Part shown: in pieces, positions 1 to 10,819 of the stretch | How the letters are laid out: every line of letters starts with the position of its first letter | How positions within the stretch are numbered: position 1 is the stretch's first letter | DNA from: Delphinus delphis | Taxonomy: Eukaryota; Chordata; Mammalia; Artiodactyla; Delphinidae | DNA length: 64,000 nt | Direction of reading: 5' to 3' | Assembly: GCF_949987515.2 (NCBI RefSeq) | Contig: NC_082689.1 | Coordinates: 64,003,246-64,067,245, forward strand | The notes under the pieces: generated by a model | The model's input: only the letters and a program-made list of their open reading frames with translations | Database searches by the model: none | Told to the model about the DNA's origin: nothing | Program-made: the position numbers and the translations under genes

Positions 1-592
1 GATGCATATCCAAAGAAAATAAAAACACTGATTTGAAAAGATACATGGTCATAGCAGCATTATTTAGAAATAGCCAAGATATGGAAGCAACCTAAGTGTC
101 CATCAATAGTTGAACGGATAAATGGAATATTACTCAGCCATGAAAAAGAGTGAAATTTTGCCATTTGCAACATGGATATGGCATTTGCAATAACACAGAT
201 GCATCTGGAGGGTATTATGCTTAGTGAAATAAGTCAGACAGAGAAAGACAGATACTTTATGTTATTACTTATATACGGAATCTAAAGAATAAAACAGATG
301 AATGAATATAACAAAACAGAAATAGACTCACAGATATAGGGAACAAACTAGTGGTTACCACTGGGGAGAGAGAAGGCAGGAGGAGCAAAATAGGGGTAGG
401 GGATTAAGAGGTACAAATAAATACTATGTATAAACTAAAATAAGCTACAAAGATATGTTGTACAGCACAGGGAATACAGCCAATATTTTATAATGACTTT
501 AAATGGAGTACAACCTATAAAAATATTGAATCACTATGTTGTACACCTGAAACTAATATTGTAAATCAACTATACTTCAATAAAAATATAAG
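1..592 (+). mobile_element. L1 3' end (last part of ORF2 and 3'UTR), cut by the window edge
   Basis: The sequence opens inside the ORF2 C-terminal tail shared by the other L1s here (the GCAGCATTATTTA...AATAGCCAAGA...CAACCTAA...CCATCAA block). It then runs through an L1 3'UTR to a terminal TTCAATAAAAATATA at about 590. The same order of blocks is seen at 14040-14595 and 30390-30990. Only the 3' end lies in the window, so its full length is unknown. No open frame of note remains. Confidence 0.85.
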
Positions 593-897
593 TGAGCATA
601 TCACATACTGGGTTGCCAATGCTATTCTTGCATATTTTGGAGAAAGCCTGAATTCGGATTCCACACTCTTATTTTCCCATTCTAGAATATTGTATGAAGC
701 TTGGTCATATAATCAAATTTGATTCACACATTAGTCCTGTGATAAAGTGCATTTGTACACTGACAAACAATGTAAGATCTATTTTTTATTGTGGGCTGTA
801 GCCACAAAGTTAACACCCACTGTTTTAAGCTATTTTAAATGTTTGTTCTTGATGTTACTTGCAGCCAAAAGCAATCACTCTGATAAGCACTTTACAT

Positions 898-1057
898 CAT
901 CTCACTTAATCTTAAGCAACTATTGATTAGGTTTTAGTGAAATAAGTCAGACAGAGAAAAATACTGTATGTTAATCATAATCTTAAACAACTCTATTGAT
1001 TAAACTTAATTTTAAACATCTCACTTAATCTTAAACAGCTCTATTGATTAGGTTTTA
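898..1057 (+). repeat. Local 119-bp-offset duplication around an L1-like scrap
   Basis: A segment of about 39 bp starting CATCTCACTTAATCTTAA and ending ATTGATTAGGTTTTA occurs at 898-936 and again, slightly diverged, at 1017-1057. A third partial copy lies near 976-1000. Between them, 937-973 reads GTGAAATAAGTCAGACAGAG followed by AATACTGTATGTTA. This matches the L1 3' end seen at 221-262, with a few bases missing. It looks like a repair scar with templated filler, not a normal retrotransposition. Confidence 0.6.
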
Positions 1058-1205
1058 ATACCCCATCTTAAAGATGAGAAAACTAAGGCTCAGAAATACT
1101 AAGTTGCCCAAGATAATACAGTAAGTATTGGAATATAAAGCAGGAATTTGAATAGAGGTATATCTGGTTCTAAAGCCCACTTTCTTAATCGCTATATCAG
1201 ACAAC
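1040..1205 (+). repeat. MIR SINE fragment
   Basis: The core order is that of MIR: CCCATCTTAAAGATGAGAAAACTAAGGCTCAGA, then GTTGCCCAAG, then ACAGTAAGTA, then AGGAATTTGAA, then TCTAAAGCCCACT. MIR is an ancient mammalian tRNA-derived SINE. The call is by eye against a remembered consensus. Confidence 0.75.
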
Positions 1206-1312
1206 CTTCCTACATAATACGAGAGCGCCTTTACTGCAGGTTTGCTCTGGCCCAGGCACTAAACCAAAGACTTTTCCCATCTTACCTTGCTTAAGCCATG
1301 CAAGAGCTCTAG

Positions 1313-1465
1313 GAAATCAGTTTCATTATCCGCCTTTTATAAATGAGGAAATAAATGTACCAAGATCTTCAGTAATCTCTCCAAGGTCAGCCAGGTGGTA
1401 AGTGACAGAGGGGAGTTGAACCCAAGTCGGTCCGACTCCAAAGCATTCTCACTATATCCCTTAGA
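1313..1465 (+). repeat. MIR SINE fragment
   Basis: A second MIR core follows the first: TTATAAATGAGGAAATAAA, then CTCCAAGGTCAGCCAGGTGG, then GGGAGTTGAACCCAAGTC, then GACTCCAAAGC. The two neighbouring MIRs have the same orientation but are separate copies. Confidence 0.75.
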
Positions 1466-1956
1466 GAGATGCCTAAGGGCAAATTCAGATTTTGTGGGTC
1501 CTGAAGTGTATACACTTTGGAGTAGGAAACTCTTAAGTTTTGTGTGCAAAATCATTCATGGAAAATTAGGTACTGAGTCACACAAAGGGACCTGAAGATT
1601 ATTCCTGGTAATTCTTCCCCTGAGCCATAGATGTTGCACTTGATTTACATTCATGATTTGTACCATAACTAACTTTTATGTTCGTCAGAACCTTTTGTGA
1701 TGTGGCTTCTGAATCCAGGAAGGTAAGTAATTTTCCCAGGATCAAAGAATCAGAAATAGTTGTTTGAGAAGGGACAGTTTCAGTTTGATTCTTTATCTTA
1801 AAGTCTTTAAAAACCCAAAATAAGAAAACAAATTACATTCTTTTTACATTAATAAAATATCAAAACCAAAATGGCTTCTGCTCAGGCTTTGTTGCTGACT
1901 GTCAGCATGACCTCACCCAAGTTCTATTCCACTAAGCCTCAGTCTACTCAATTTTA

Positions 1957-2307
1957 TTTATTTATTTGTTTATTTATTTATTTTTGGCTGCTTTGGGTCT
2001 TCGTTGCTGCACATGGGCTTTCTCTAGTTGTGGTGAGTGGGGGCTACTCTTCATTGCGGTGCGCAGGCTTTTCTCATTGCGGTGGCTTCTCTTGTTGCAG
2101 AGCACAGGCCCTAGGCGCCGGGCTTCAGTAGTTGTTGCATGAGGGCTCAGTAGTTGTGGCTTGTGAGCTCTAGAGTGCAGGCTCAGTAGCTGTGGTGCAT
2201 GGGCTTAGTTGCTCTGCAGCATGTGGGATCTTCCCAGACCAGGGCTCGAACCCGTGTCCTCTGCATTGGCAGGCAGATTCTTAACCACTGCGCCACCAGG
2301 GAAGTCC
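1957..2307 (-). mobile_element. CHR/Bov-tA tRNA-Glu-derived SINE, minus orientation
   Basis: Read on the minus strand it starts GGGACTTCCCTGGTGGCGCA, with the RNA polymerase III A-box region and a GGTTCGAGCCC B box near 2245-2256, and ends in a (TAAA)n tail, which appears as TTTATTTA repeats at 1957-1983. A 13-bp target-site duplication, CTACTCAATTTTA, flanks it at 1944-1956 and 2308-2320. The long form with a 3' extension is kept, so this is not the short CHR-2-like type. Fossil tRNA-like boxes do not make it a tRNA gene. Confidence 0.92.
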
Positions 2308-2320
2308 CTACTCAATTTTA

Positions 2321-3235
2321 GATTGAGGGGAATTAATTAGTTAATCATTAACTTTGAACATTCTAGGGACCTAATTGAGGCGAGGAACGAATAAACCTCT
2401 TGCTGCTTGACTGAACTGGCCATCCATTCAGCTGTAACAGTTGAGCTGTTGGTGGAATTGGGTTTTCAACATTCTAATCAGCTAATTAGGATCTTTTGTT
2501 ACAGCAAAGAGTCGTGTAGGGAGTCAGGACTCACCTACTGGAAGTTACAAGGATGGTATGTTAATGAAGTTGATTGTGGTGATTATTTCATGACGTATAT
2601 GTATATCAAAAACGTCAAGTTGTACCCCTTAAATATATACATTGTCAATTACACCTCCATAAAGCTGGGGAGCAAAAAAAGAGGTGGAGGGTCATTGTTC
2701 TACAACGCAGCTTTAATGCTTTCTGATTCTTCCCCCGGAGCCTCTTGAGAGCTGATGGGTGGGAAGAGAGCTGGTGGGAAGGAGACAGCACAATCTTCAG
2801 GCTGCAGGAAGCATCACTGAGCTCTGGGCACTTTATCTTCATAAGTATTTTCTCTGAATGTTATATTAGCCAGTGGACATGGTCTTAAAATATTTTAAAT
2901 ATCTACATTTCTGGAGCTATACCCTAAGCACGCAGCACTCCGCAGGGGCCATTCCTCCAAGCCCTTTCTTTCTCCACAGAGCTCCCCTTACAGGAAAAGA
3001 GGCAGGACGTATGGTGGAAGGAGAGGCAGGGAGGGAGACACCTAACAAATGATTCCAACCACACACCCTGCCAACCCTGAATAACAACAGCCATGGCATC
3101 CTTACTGATCCCAGGATCTAAGTCAAAACCAAAGTCTTGAAATTGCATATTCCTAATATTTCTAACATGTTTGTTCTCTGAATAGTTAATATTAAAATTA
3201 TTAAAAATAGTTACCATTACCTAAAATAGTAACCC
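2321..3235. other. Single-copy spacer with probable L1M 3' end at about 2545-2690
   Basis: The stretch GATTGTGGTGATTATTTCA...AAACGTCAAGTTGTACCCCT...TCAATTACACCTCCATAAAG resembles the 3' end of ancient L1M elements. The remainder shows no exon, no clear repeat and no conserved frame. The 113-codon ORF at 2407-2748 crosses the L1M remnant and is not credible as a gene. Confidence 0.5.
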
Positions 3236-3239
3236 AAGT

Positions 3240-3440
3240 AACCATATTCTAGGTGCTTTTCATACATATTATATCTTCATCTTATAACTATGCCAAGTAG
3301 GTATGCCTATGTCCAATTTACAGATAAAAGAAATGAAATTCAGAGAAGTTAAGTAACTTATCCAAGGTCAACAGCTAGTAAATGGCAGTGCCAGAATTTG
3401 AACTTGCCTGTATCTTCCTACCACATCACTTTGCCTCTCA
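3240..3440 (+). repeat. MIR SINE fragment
   Basis: The MIR order is clear: TCTTCATCTTATAACTATGC, then AATTTACAGATAAA, then AGAGAAGTTAAGTAACTTAT, then CCAAGGTCAACAGCTAGTAA, then CCAGAATTTGAACTTG. This is one of the best-preserved MIR copies in the window. Confidence 0.85.
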
Positions 3441-3489
3441 GTTAAATCTGCATTTTTCCCTGTATTGCTTAAAATGTTATTTGATTGCC

Positions 3490-3592
3490 TTTCAATCCAG
3501 TAGATTATAAGTTTCTTACAGGGGCTGTTTCAACTGAAGCTTGTAATATTAAATTGTCTGGTACAATTTACACTCAATATGTGTTGGAAAAT
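3490..3592 (+). repeat. Probable L2 3' tail
   Basis: The sequence AGTAGATTATAAGTTTCTTACAGGGGCTGT...CACTCAATATGTGTTG follows the L2 3'-end pattern (a 'TAAGCTCCTTGAGGGCAGGGAC ... CTCAATAAATGTTTGTTG' type string) with heavy decay. It is short and diverged. Confidence 0.45.
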
Positions 3593-3599
3593 CCAAAAA

Positions 3600-5470
3600 A
3601 AAAAGTCCATCAGGAGAAATATATTGTTGAAAACCAATGACTGCAGTCAGACCAGCAAAGAATCCAAGCTATAAAAAGTACGAATGGTAGTTGCAGGCTG
3701 ATCAAGAAAAGGACAGTCTGGCTGGGAAGTAGCATTTTCAGCTGTTCCTCTATGTTGGCAGCCTTTCAAAGCCACACAACTGTTAAATGCATTAGTATAA
3801 GGAAGACTGTGATGACACCACAGTCAGCTTTGCAAAATGAATCTAAGAGTGATTGACAGATAAGTAGAATTGAAGTAGCAAATTGCTAAAAAGATCAGCC
3901 CAGAACTGTGAAACATAAAATGATACTTCAGTATGGGTTAAAAGAGAAAGAGTTGACTTGTCCATCACTAGAGCCACTTTGGGAGATCAGTCAAGTATTT
4001 CTTGAACTTCTCAGAACCAGCAGGGATATTTATACTGAATAAGGTTAAACTTCTCCTTGAAGTGTCACCTGGACAATGCTCACTACCATACAAAGATGAT
4101 CTTTGAGCCTAAATCGCTTCTGTCTCCTGTATATAGCTCTTTCCCTTCATCAGGAAGATAGGAGACTGGTTTTAAAACAATGATATAATGTTGGGCTCTA
4201 TATGGTATGGTAGAGCTCTGTAAATTTCAGGAAATAGTTTGGGATTGCCTCTGAAAAAGAGTATCATCAGTGACTGGGCTCCATCTGTACAAGGAGACTT
4301 TGCATTTGCTCATGGTAGACATGGCTAATCAATCACAGTTATCTTCATCGAGCCTCAGTATTTTTCAACACAGCAATTCAGACAACCCCGACTAATTAGG
4401 CACTTATGAAGTGAGCTAAGCCATGAAAACAAGAGCCTCATGCCTATTTTATTAACAACTTTACACACAAGACTTAGCGTAATTATGCAATAATTGTTGA
4501 ATGAATGAATGTCATGGCTGACTTATACCAATTCTCTCAAATTTAGACTCATTGAATATACTTCTTAAAAGATCACAGGACTTCGGAATCATCTAATCTA
4601 ATCTCCTGGCAATCATCCTTGGAACCCAAGCTTTCTAACTCCCAGCATTGTATTTCTTATACTCTATATAAAAAGAATTTCCCTTATTATTAAAGGAGAA
4701 AGAGCTTGAAAACAGGAGACCAGACAGTTTTCTGAGTGGGCCAGGGTTTGTGTTTTTGAAGGTTTTAATCAGAGAGAATACGTTAAATGTAAGGTGATAC
4801 CCAAAATATGACCCCCAGAAACTCCTGGTCTGGAATAAGCACATAAGTACACAGGGACGTAATTTGATAAAGTTTCACCAAATATCCTTGAAGCTTTTAG
4901 TTGCAGAGAAACGATTAATTTTTCAACAATGACTGAGCAAGGGAAAGTTCTCTACACCTATGTTCTGTGTTGAAGACTGTTGAGGCTTTGAATTCATTCC
5001 TTATTCTTGAGTTTGCAGCTGATGACGATGAGGTGGCTGTATTTGGAAAGCCAACCTCAAAGGAGCCCATTGACCAAAGCCAGTCCAAAATGAGGAAAGA
5101 GAGCCAAGTACTCATCTGTGATGACTTTTTCCTCAAACACATTATTCAAAGAGCAGCATTTTGTCCACCTAGCTCAGAACACATGAGGATGAAAGTGTCG
5201 ATTTCAATATTTTTTCAACTTCCTTTTCTTATATGGATATAAAGCTCTTATTACCTTCTACTGATCTTGAGAAGATAGTTACTGGTCTACAAAAAAAGTT
5301 CTTCCATACAAGTTGAATCCTCTGTCTCCCTTTCCCCATTCGTGTTTTGTTCCAAAGACCCCCTTGCTGTCCTGGGAGTAGAAGTGGAGAGCTAAGGATC
5401 CTTCAGCTGCCTGAAGATGATGGTTCCCATCATCTCTATGACCTCATCTCTTACTATCCTCCTCTATGCT
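3600..5470. other. Single-copy spacer
   Basis: I see no conserved coding frame and no well-supported repeat here. A possible short L2 tail ends with ATTGTTGAATGAATGAATG near 4494-4512. The 91-codon plus ORF (4967-5242) and the 75-codon minus ORF overlap each other and show no recognisable domain. Confidence 0.5.
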
Positions 5471-5479
5471 CTCTTGACT

Positions 5480-5895
5480 TCAGCCACATTGGCCTCCCTG
5501 CTATTTGTTCCTTTAACACACCAGGCACTGCTTTATCCATTCCTTCAGAGACAGGGTTCTCCCAGACCCCCTTGGCTAATTCTCTCTTCCTCTCTAAGTC
5601 TTTGCATAAATGTTACTTACTAATGAGGCCTCCCCGAACTCCACATTTAAAATTACAACCTTCAACCCAATTACCTGGCACTCTTAATCCCCCTTGCTCT
5701 GCTACTTTTTTCCCCAAAGCACGTATCACCCTCTAACAGTCTATAAAATGTACTTATTAGGTCTAGTATATATTCTCTCATTCTGCCCTCCAAGGTTAAA
5801 GATCTTTGTTTACTAATGCATTTAAAACTCCCAGAACAGTAATGAGGATATTATAGGTTCGCAAATACTTGTTGATGAATAAACGAATGAATTCT
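5480..5895 (+). repeat. L2 LINE 3' fragment
   Basis: The L2 3' order is recognisable: an ACTTCAGCCACATTGGCCTC start, a TCTTTGCATAAATGTTACTTACT...GAGGCCTCCC block, CACGTATCACCCTCTAACA, and a closing CTTGTTGATGAATAAACGAATG tail. Such CR1-clade remnants are common in all mammals. The 129-codon ORF over this stretch is read from the repeat by chance. Confidence 0.8.
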
Positions 5896-6049
5896 TAAGA
5901 AAAAACTTAGGAAAAGCTGTGAAACAACAGCAACAGCTCAGAGAAGCTAACCAAGGGAGCTCCATCTGGAGCTTTTTATGTTCTCTTTCCACTCAGCCTG
6001 AAATTTTACCAATTATAGATTTATTTGACATAAGGGATATTATCTTTTA

Positions 6050-6420
6050 TTTAATATCTTTATTGGAGTATAATTGCTTTACAATGGTGTGTTAGTTTCT
6101 GCTTTATAACAAAGTGAACTAGCTATACGTACACATATGTCCCCATATCTCCTCCCTCTTGCGTCTCCCTCCCACCCTCCCTATCCCACCCCTCTAGGTG
6201 GTCACAAAGCACCGAGCTGATCTGTGCCATGCGGCTGCTTCCCACTAGCTATCCACCCTACGTTTGGTAGTGTATATATGTCCATGCCACTCTCTCACTT
6301 CGTCCCAGCTTACCCTTCCCCCTCCCTGTGTCCTCAAGTCCATTCTCTACGTCTGTGTCTTTATTCCTGTCCTGCCCCTAGGTTCTTCAGAACCATTTTT
6401 TTTCTTTGTTAGATTCCATA
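6050..6420 (-). mobile_element. 5'-truncated L1 3' end, minus orientation
   Basis: On the plus strand it opens with a degraded poly(T) and ATCTTTATTGGAGTATAATTG, the reverse of the L1 3' terminus seen at 41230-41282 and 63260-63320. It continues through the reversed 3'UTR to about 6420. Target-site duplications of 19 bp with one mismatch (TAAGG, G or C, then ATATTATCTTTTA) lie at 6031-6049 and 6421-6439. About 370 bp of 3'UTR was copied and no ORF2 is included. Confidence 0.92.
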
Positions 6421-6439
6421 TAAGGCATATTATCTTTTA

Positions 6440-7550
6440 AAATGCAAATACTGTGGTGTTCATGCTAAGGACTGTCAGTTACTAATACATTATTGTGAAT
6501 CAGTTTGAGTTCAGTCACTCTCTCCCAGTTTCTAATGGAGACCAGCTTCCCGATGAGGACAAGAATGGTAGAGGAAGCTAGGACATTTTGGAACACAATG
6601 ACTTTAGGGAGTATGGAAGCCCTCGGTGGGCACCAAAGTGGGTAGGTTTAAGGCAGTATAATAGGGCTCAGCCTCTAGGGATGGGAATCCACATTTACGT
6701 ATTAATGTTTAGTTTCTGTGATGATCTTTTCAAAAATCCCTCGAAGAAAAGTTTGTTTAGATCAATGACCTCTTCCCTTAAATCAATAAGTTCTGTTGGC
6801 CAAGTAGAGCCTACTTCCCAAAATGTGCCCAGCAGGAGCTTGTTTAAAGGAATAAATGGGAACAGGGATGGTCATTTGGTTTCCTGGATCTCTCACTGTG
6901 TCTCTCGCCAAGAGGCTAAAAATGCTTATCAGATTTGCTTCATCTAGAAAGAATGGTTCTGTGTTTCCCTTGCAGCTCTCTACAGGCTGGTCCAGCTGAT
7001 TAGCTATCCAGATTTCACCGCCCAACATTGCGGCACTTCTATAATTTATTTGGCTGCCATGAATAACATAAACATTATAGCCTACACAAACTTCACTTTA
7101 TGGGTATTTTATGGCTGTTAGATGGTTGACGGTCAAGCTGTTTTCAGAGTCAACACATCAGTCCGTGGTGTCCAGGGGTTTCAGAACCAATCAAAGATCT
7201 GAACCAAACAACTTTGGGATAATGGTTGAGGGGCTGTGTGGGGTTGGTATAAGCCGTGGTGTATTGAACTCAAGCTTAAAAGTTTGTGGCCATTAAAGTT
7301 ATTCATATTCTAAGGCTGCTTAATGAAATCATTTTCCTCCCATCTTTCCTGGATACCAAATGATTATTTGTAGTGCAATTTGAGATTTGAGAAAACAAGA
7401 AAGGATAGGATGAGAAAGCTATTGACTCTCAAGGCATTGTGTCCCTGTGAGTCAAATGGAGGGATGTCTTTACAGAAAAGCTGAAAATTCCTCTGCAGAT
7501 TCTTCTGGATTAAAAGTCTTCTACAATAAATAATATTTACGGAATATTAT
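6440..7550. other. Single-copy spacer
   Basis: I could not assign any repeat or exon to this interval. The ORFs across 6588-7296 have no domain that I recognise. Confidence 0.5.
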
Positions 7551-7554
7551 TTCA

Positions 7555-7790
7555 GCTGCCATTTATGGAATGTGTACTCCTTGTCAAGCACTGTATATGT
7601 AAGGTTGCATTTGATCCTCATGATCGCTCCCTAGAGATGGGTGTTATCTTTGTTCTACAGATGAAAACAAATATCTCATTGGATATCTGCCCAGGCTCCC
7701 AAAATAAGGAAGGGGCAGAATCAGAGCCCAAATGAGTGGCTGAGCTAACATGCATGTGCTTCCTCACTTCATTACACTGTCCCCACAGAG
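7555..7790 (+). repeat. MIR SINE fragment
   Basis: The MIR pattern is seen as GCCATTTATGGAATGTGTAC, CAAGCACTGTATATGTAAGG, TTTGATCCTCATGATCGCTC, TTGTTCTACAGATGAAAAC and CAGAATCAGAGCCCAAATG. It is nearly a full-length MIR with internal decay. Confidence 0.8.
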
Positions 7791-9952
7791 GAACCATGAA
7801 GGGTATCTGGGTCTCTTGGCACTGTCTAGAGAGAGGATTTCAAGATAGTTGTTTTACACTAGAAATTTCCCCCATTAGAGCATGGAGTCAGCTTTCAGAT
7901 TGAGAATTCCCTTCATCTTTGTCTTCTTATCAAGCCCTCTGACAAGAAGAGTGGTGTGGACCCCACCTCTTCCTCCCACCTGGGCAACCAGCTGCCCACA
8001 GGAAACATACATTCTTCTCTGCTGCTCAGTGCCATAAGCTTCACATGGAGAGGGCTGCAGGTTATACCTGGAGAGTGAAGGCATCAAGAGGGCGACATAG
8101 GTCATCCCTGACTGTGCTCCCCGTCACAAGAACAACAACTCTTCGTGAACAAGACAGCACTAAGGGAATCCTAGAACATGGGGGTGAGGCTGAAGCACCC
8201 TCCTCCACCACAGAGACCAAGAGATACTGCATTAGAAGGATAAGAGAAGCAGTTACACATGACTGCACTGCCTCTCTCTCGGGCCAGCCCAGCACCCTGC
8301 TGAGAAGTCTCCCTGGTGCCTTTGATTCCTCCAATGGGAAAAGAGCACAGGGGTTTCAACCTTCTCTCCCAACACTGCGGGTCACTTTGTGGGAGCCCCT
8401 ACTCTGGTCTACCCCTTGCGGACTGCAGGGGAATCACTGGGAATCTGAAACTATGATAGAGAAGGGGGAGGGGACTCACAACAACCAGCACTTGGATCTT
8501 GGCAGATGGAGCTCATTATCAACCAGCAACTTTGATCACCTGTAGACCCAAGTTGGTGGTCCACTCTGACCAGGGAACCCACTGGGAGGCAGATCTGCCT
8601 GCCTCTAGGTCCTCAAATGAGGAATTTTACCATTCGTACAGTCTGGTTTGCCTACACCCATGAAAAAAACCGAGTCATAGCCCCACTCACTGGGGAGAGT
8701 GTTGCCTGACCCCATCTGGCCAGAGGGGTTGGTAAGAGCACCTAGGAGCTGGGTAGCCCAGCACTGCTCTAGCTGAGAGGTGAGTGGGAGCCAACTGCCC
8801 ACAGAGCAAAGCCAATACAGGGAGTTCTTCCACTACGCCCAGGCAGAGGATTCATTCATAGCCAAGGCTGAGGGTGGCTCAACCCCTCGCAACCAGAAAG
8901 CCTGCTTGGAAAAAACTGGAGAGGCCTGGAGTGGCCCCTCTCTCTTCTGCCAGACAAGGGAATGGAAACACAGCAGCCCTACCTGCTGTAGAAGGTGTTT
9001 CCTGGTCCCATCTGTCAAGAAGGGCTGGTGAGAACACCTGGAGCCTGCATAACCCAGCAAAGTTTGCGCTAAGGGACTGGGAGGCATAGCCAATAATGTG
9101 CAGAGCAGAGCCAGTGGCCCTTTTTGGCCCGGGAACTTGGGGCATGGGTTGGCTTAAGGCAACAAATAAAGAGTTTTACCAGTTTTAGAGCTGCTATTCC
9201 AACGCTCCTGGGCAGGGAAACAAATTCATAGCCCCACTCATTGCTGAATACCACTCATTGCCTTCAGCCTGCCTAACCAGGAACCTAACTAGAGCACATG
9301 GGATGCAGTGTAGCCCATCCAACAGGCCTGTTTACACTGACACTTGAACAGAGAGCATAGCTCATGGCTTTCCCTGTCTGCAGGACAAAACTGGTGACCT
9401 AACCTGACCAGGGAATTAAGTGTACATTCTTGCCTGACATGGGTCTCCAAACAATGTGTGTTAGAGGCCCTGGGCCCCATCCTACTGCCCTGCCATAGCA
9501 AGGAAGCTAATTTATAGCCCTATCTACTACTGAATATAGTAGTCAGTCCCAACGATCTAGAAAGCCTGACCAGAGAATCCAGGCAAACATGGAGCCCATT
9601 CTATAACCTCACTTGAGAACCAAGCCAGCAGTCCTCAACTAATAGGTCCCCATCCCCAGTCAAAGAGCTTGAACAGTTGCCTTGCCCCCAAATAAACCAT
9701 AATAGCAGGTCCCACCTGCCCAAGAATATTACCAGCAGACACACCCACAACCCAAACTGAGCTGACTAGTGAAAATCTGTCTCTGTCAATGCAAACCTCT
9801 AATGTCTAATTACTCAAATGTGCAGCTAATGACATAAGGATTCAAGGGTCACAAAAAATCATGTAAACATGACATCAAAGGAAACAAGTAAAGCTCCAAC
9901 AACTGCTGCGAAAGAAATGGAGATCTATGAACTTTCAAAGAATTCAGAATAA

Positions 9953-10341
9953 TCCTTTTTTTGTTTGTTTCTTGTTTTTTTTAACATCTTTATTGGAGTA
10001 TAATTGCTTTACAATGGTGTGTTAGTTTCTGCTTTATAACAAAGTGAATCAGTTATACATATGTTCCCATATCTCTTTCCTCTTGCGTCTCCCTCCCTCC
10101 CGCCCTCCCTATCCCACCTCTCTAGGTGGTCACAAAGCACCGAGCTGATCTCCCTGTGCTATGCGGCTGCTTCCCACTAGCTATCTATTCTACGTTTGGT
10201 AGTGTATATATGTCCATGCTCTCTCACTTTGTCACAGATTACCCTTCCCCCTCCCCATATCCTCAAGTCCATTCTCTAGTAGGTCTGTGTCTTTATTCCT
10301 GTCTTATCCCTAGGTTCTTCGTGACCTTTTTTATTTTTTGC
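9953..10341 (-). mobile_element. 5'-truncated L1 3' end, minus orientation, inside the HAL1-like element
   Basis: It starts with a poly(T)-rich stretch, then AACATCTTTATTGGAGTATA and the reversed L1 3'UTR, closely matching the copy at 6050-6420. It breaks off near TTCTTCGTGACCTTTTTTATT. The host reads GAATTCAGAATAATCC before it and AGAACATGCAGACAGACAAC after it, so it splits one older element. I could not fix clear target-site duplications. Confidence 0.85.
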
Positions 10342-10524
10342 GAACTATAAGAACATGCAGACAGACAACTAAGCAAAATAAGAAAAAAAACGCATGAACA
10401 AAACAAGAAGCTGGGCAAAGAAGTAGAAACCATTAAAAAAAAAAAACCCAACAGAAACCCTACAGTTGAAAAATATAATAACTAAACTGAAGAATACAAT
10501 AAAAAGTTTAAAAAGCAAACTTGA

Positions 10525-10819
10525 GGGTTTCCCTGGTGGCGCAGTGGTTGAGAATCTGCCTGCCGATGCGGGGGTCATGGGTTCGAGCCCTGGTCTGGGA
10601 AGATCCCACATGCCACGGAGCAACTGGGCCCGTGAGCCATGGCCACTGAGCCTGCGCGTCTGGAGCCTGTGCTCCGCAAAAAGGGAGGCCGCGATAGTGA
10701 GAGGCCCGCGCACTGCAATGAAGAGTGGACCCCGCTCACCGCAACTGGAGAAAGCCCTCGCGCAGAAACGAAGGCCCAACGCAGCCAAAAATAAATAAAT
10801 AAATTTATTTAAAAAAAAA
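10525..10819 (+). mobile_element. CHR-type tRNA-Glu SINE, long form
   Basis: It begins GGGTTTCCCTGGTGGCGCAG, carries a B box GGGTTCGAGCCC at about 10579, and ends with (AAATAA)n and poly(A). The target-site duplication AAAAGCAAACTTGA is perfect at 10511-10524 and 10820-10833. It sits in the HAL1-like ORF1 remnant in the sense orientation. Confidence 0.93.

Larger units (their letters stand above)
593..1943. other. Single-copy spacer with MIR fossils
   Basis: This interval has no recognisable exon. The only structure I can name is a local duplication with an L1 scrap at 898-1057 and two MIR-like segments, listed separately. Short ORFs here are MIR sequence read by chance. Confidence 0.6.

Noticed and set aside
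5347..5736. 129-codon plus-strand ORF
   Set aside because: Most of it is L2 3' sequence. No start context or conserved domain supports it.
8045..8545. 166-codon plus-strand ORF
   Set aside because: No domain or homologue comes to mind. It runs into the leader of the HAL1/L1M-like element and has overlapping minus-strand ORFs of similar length, as expected of GC-richer non-coding DNA.
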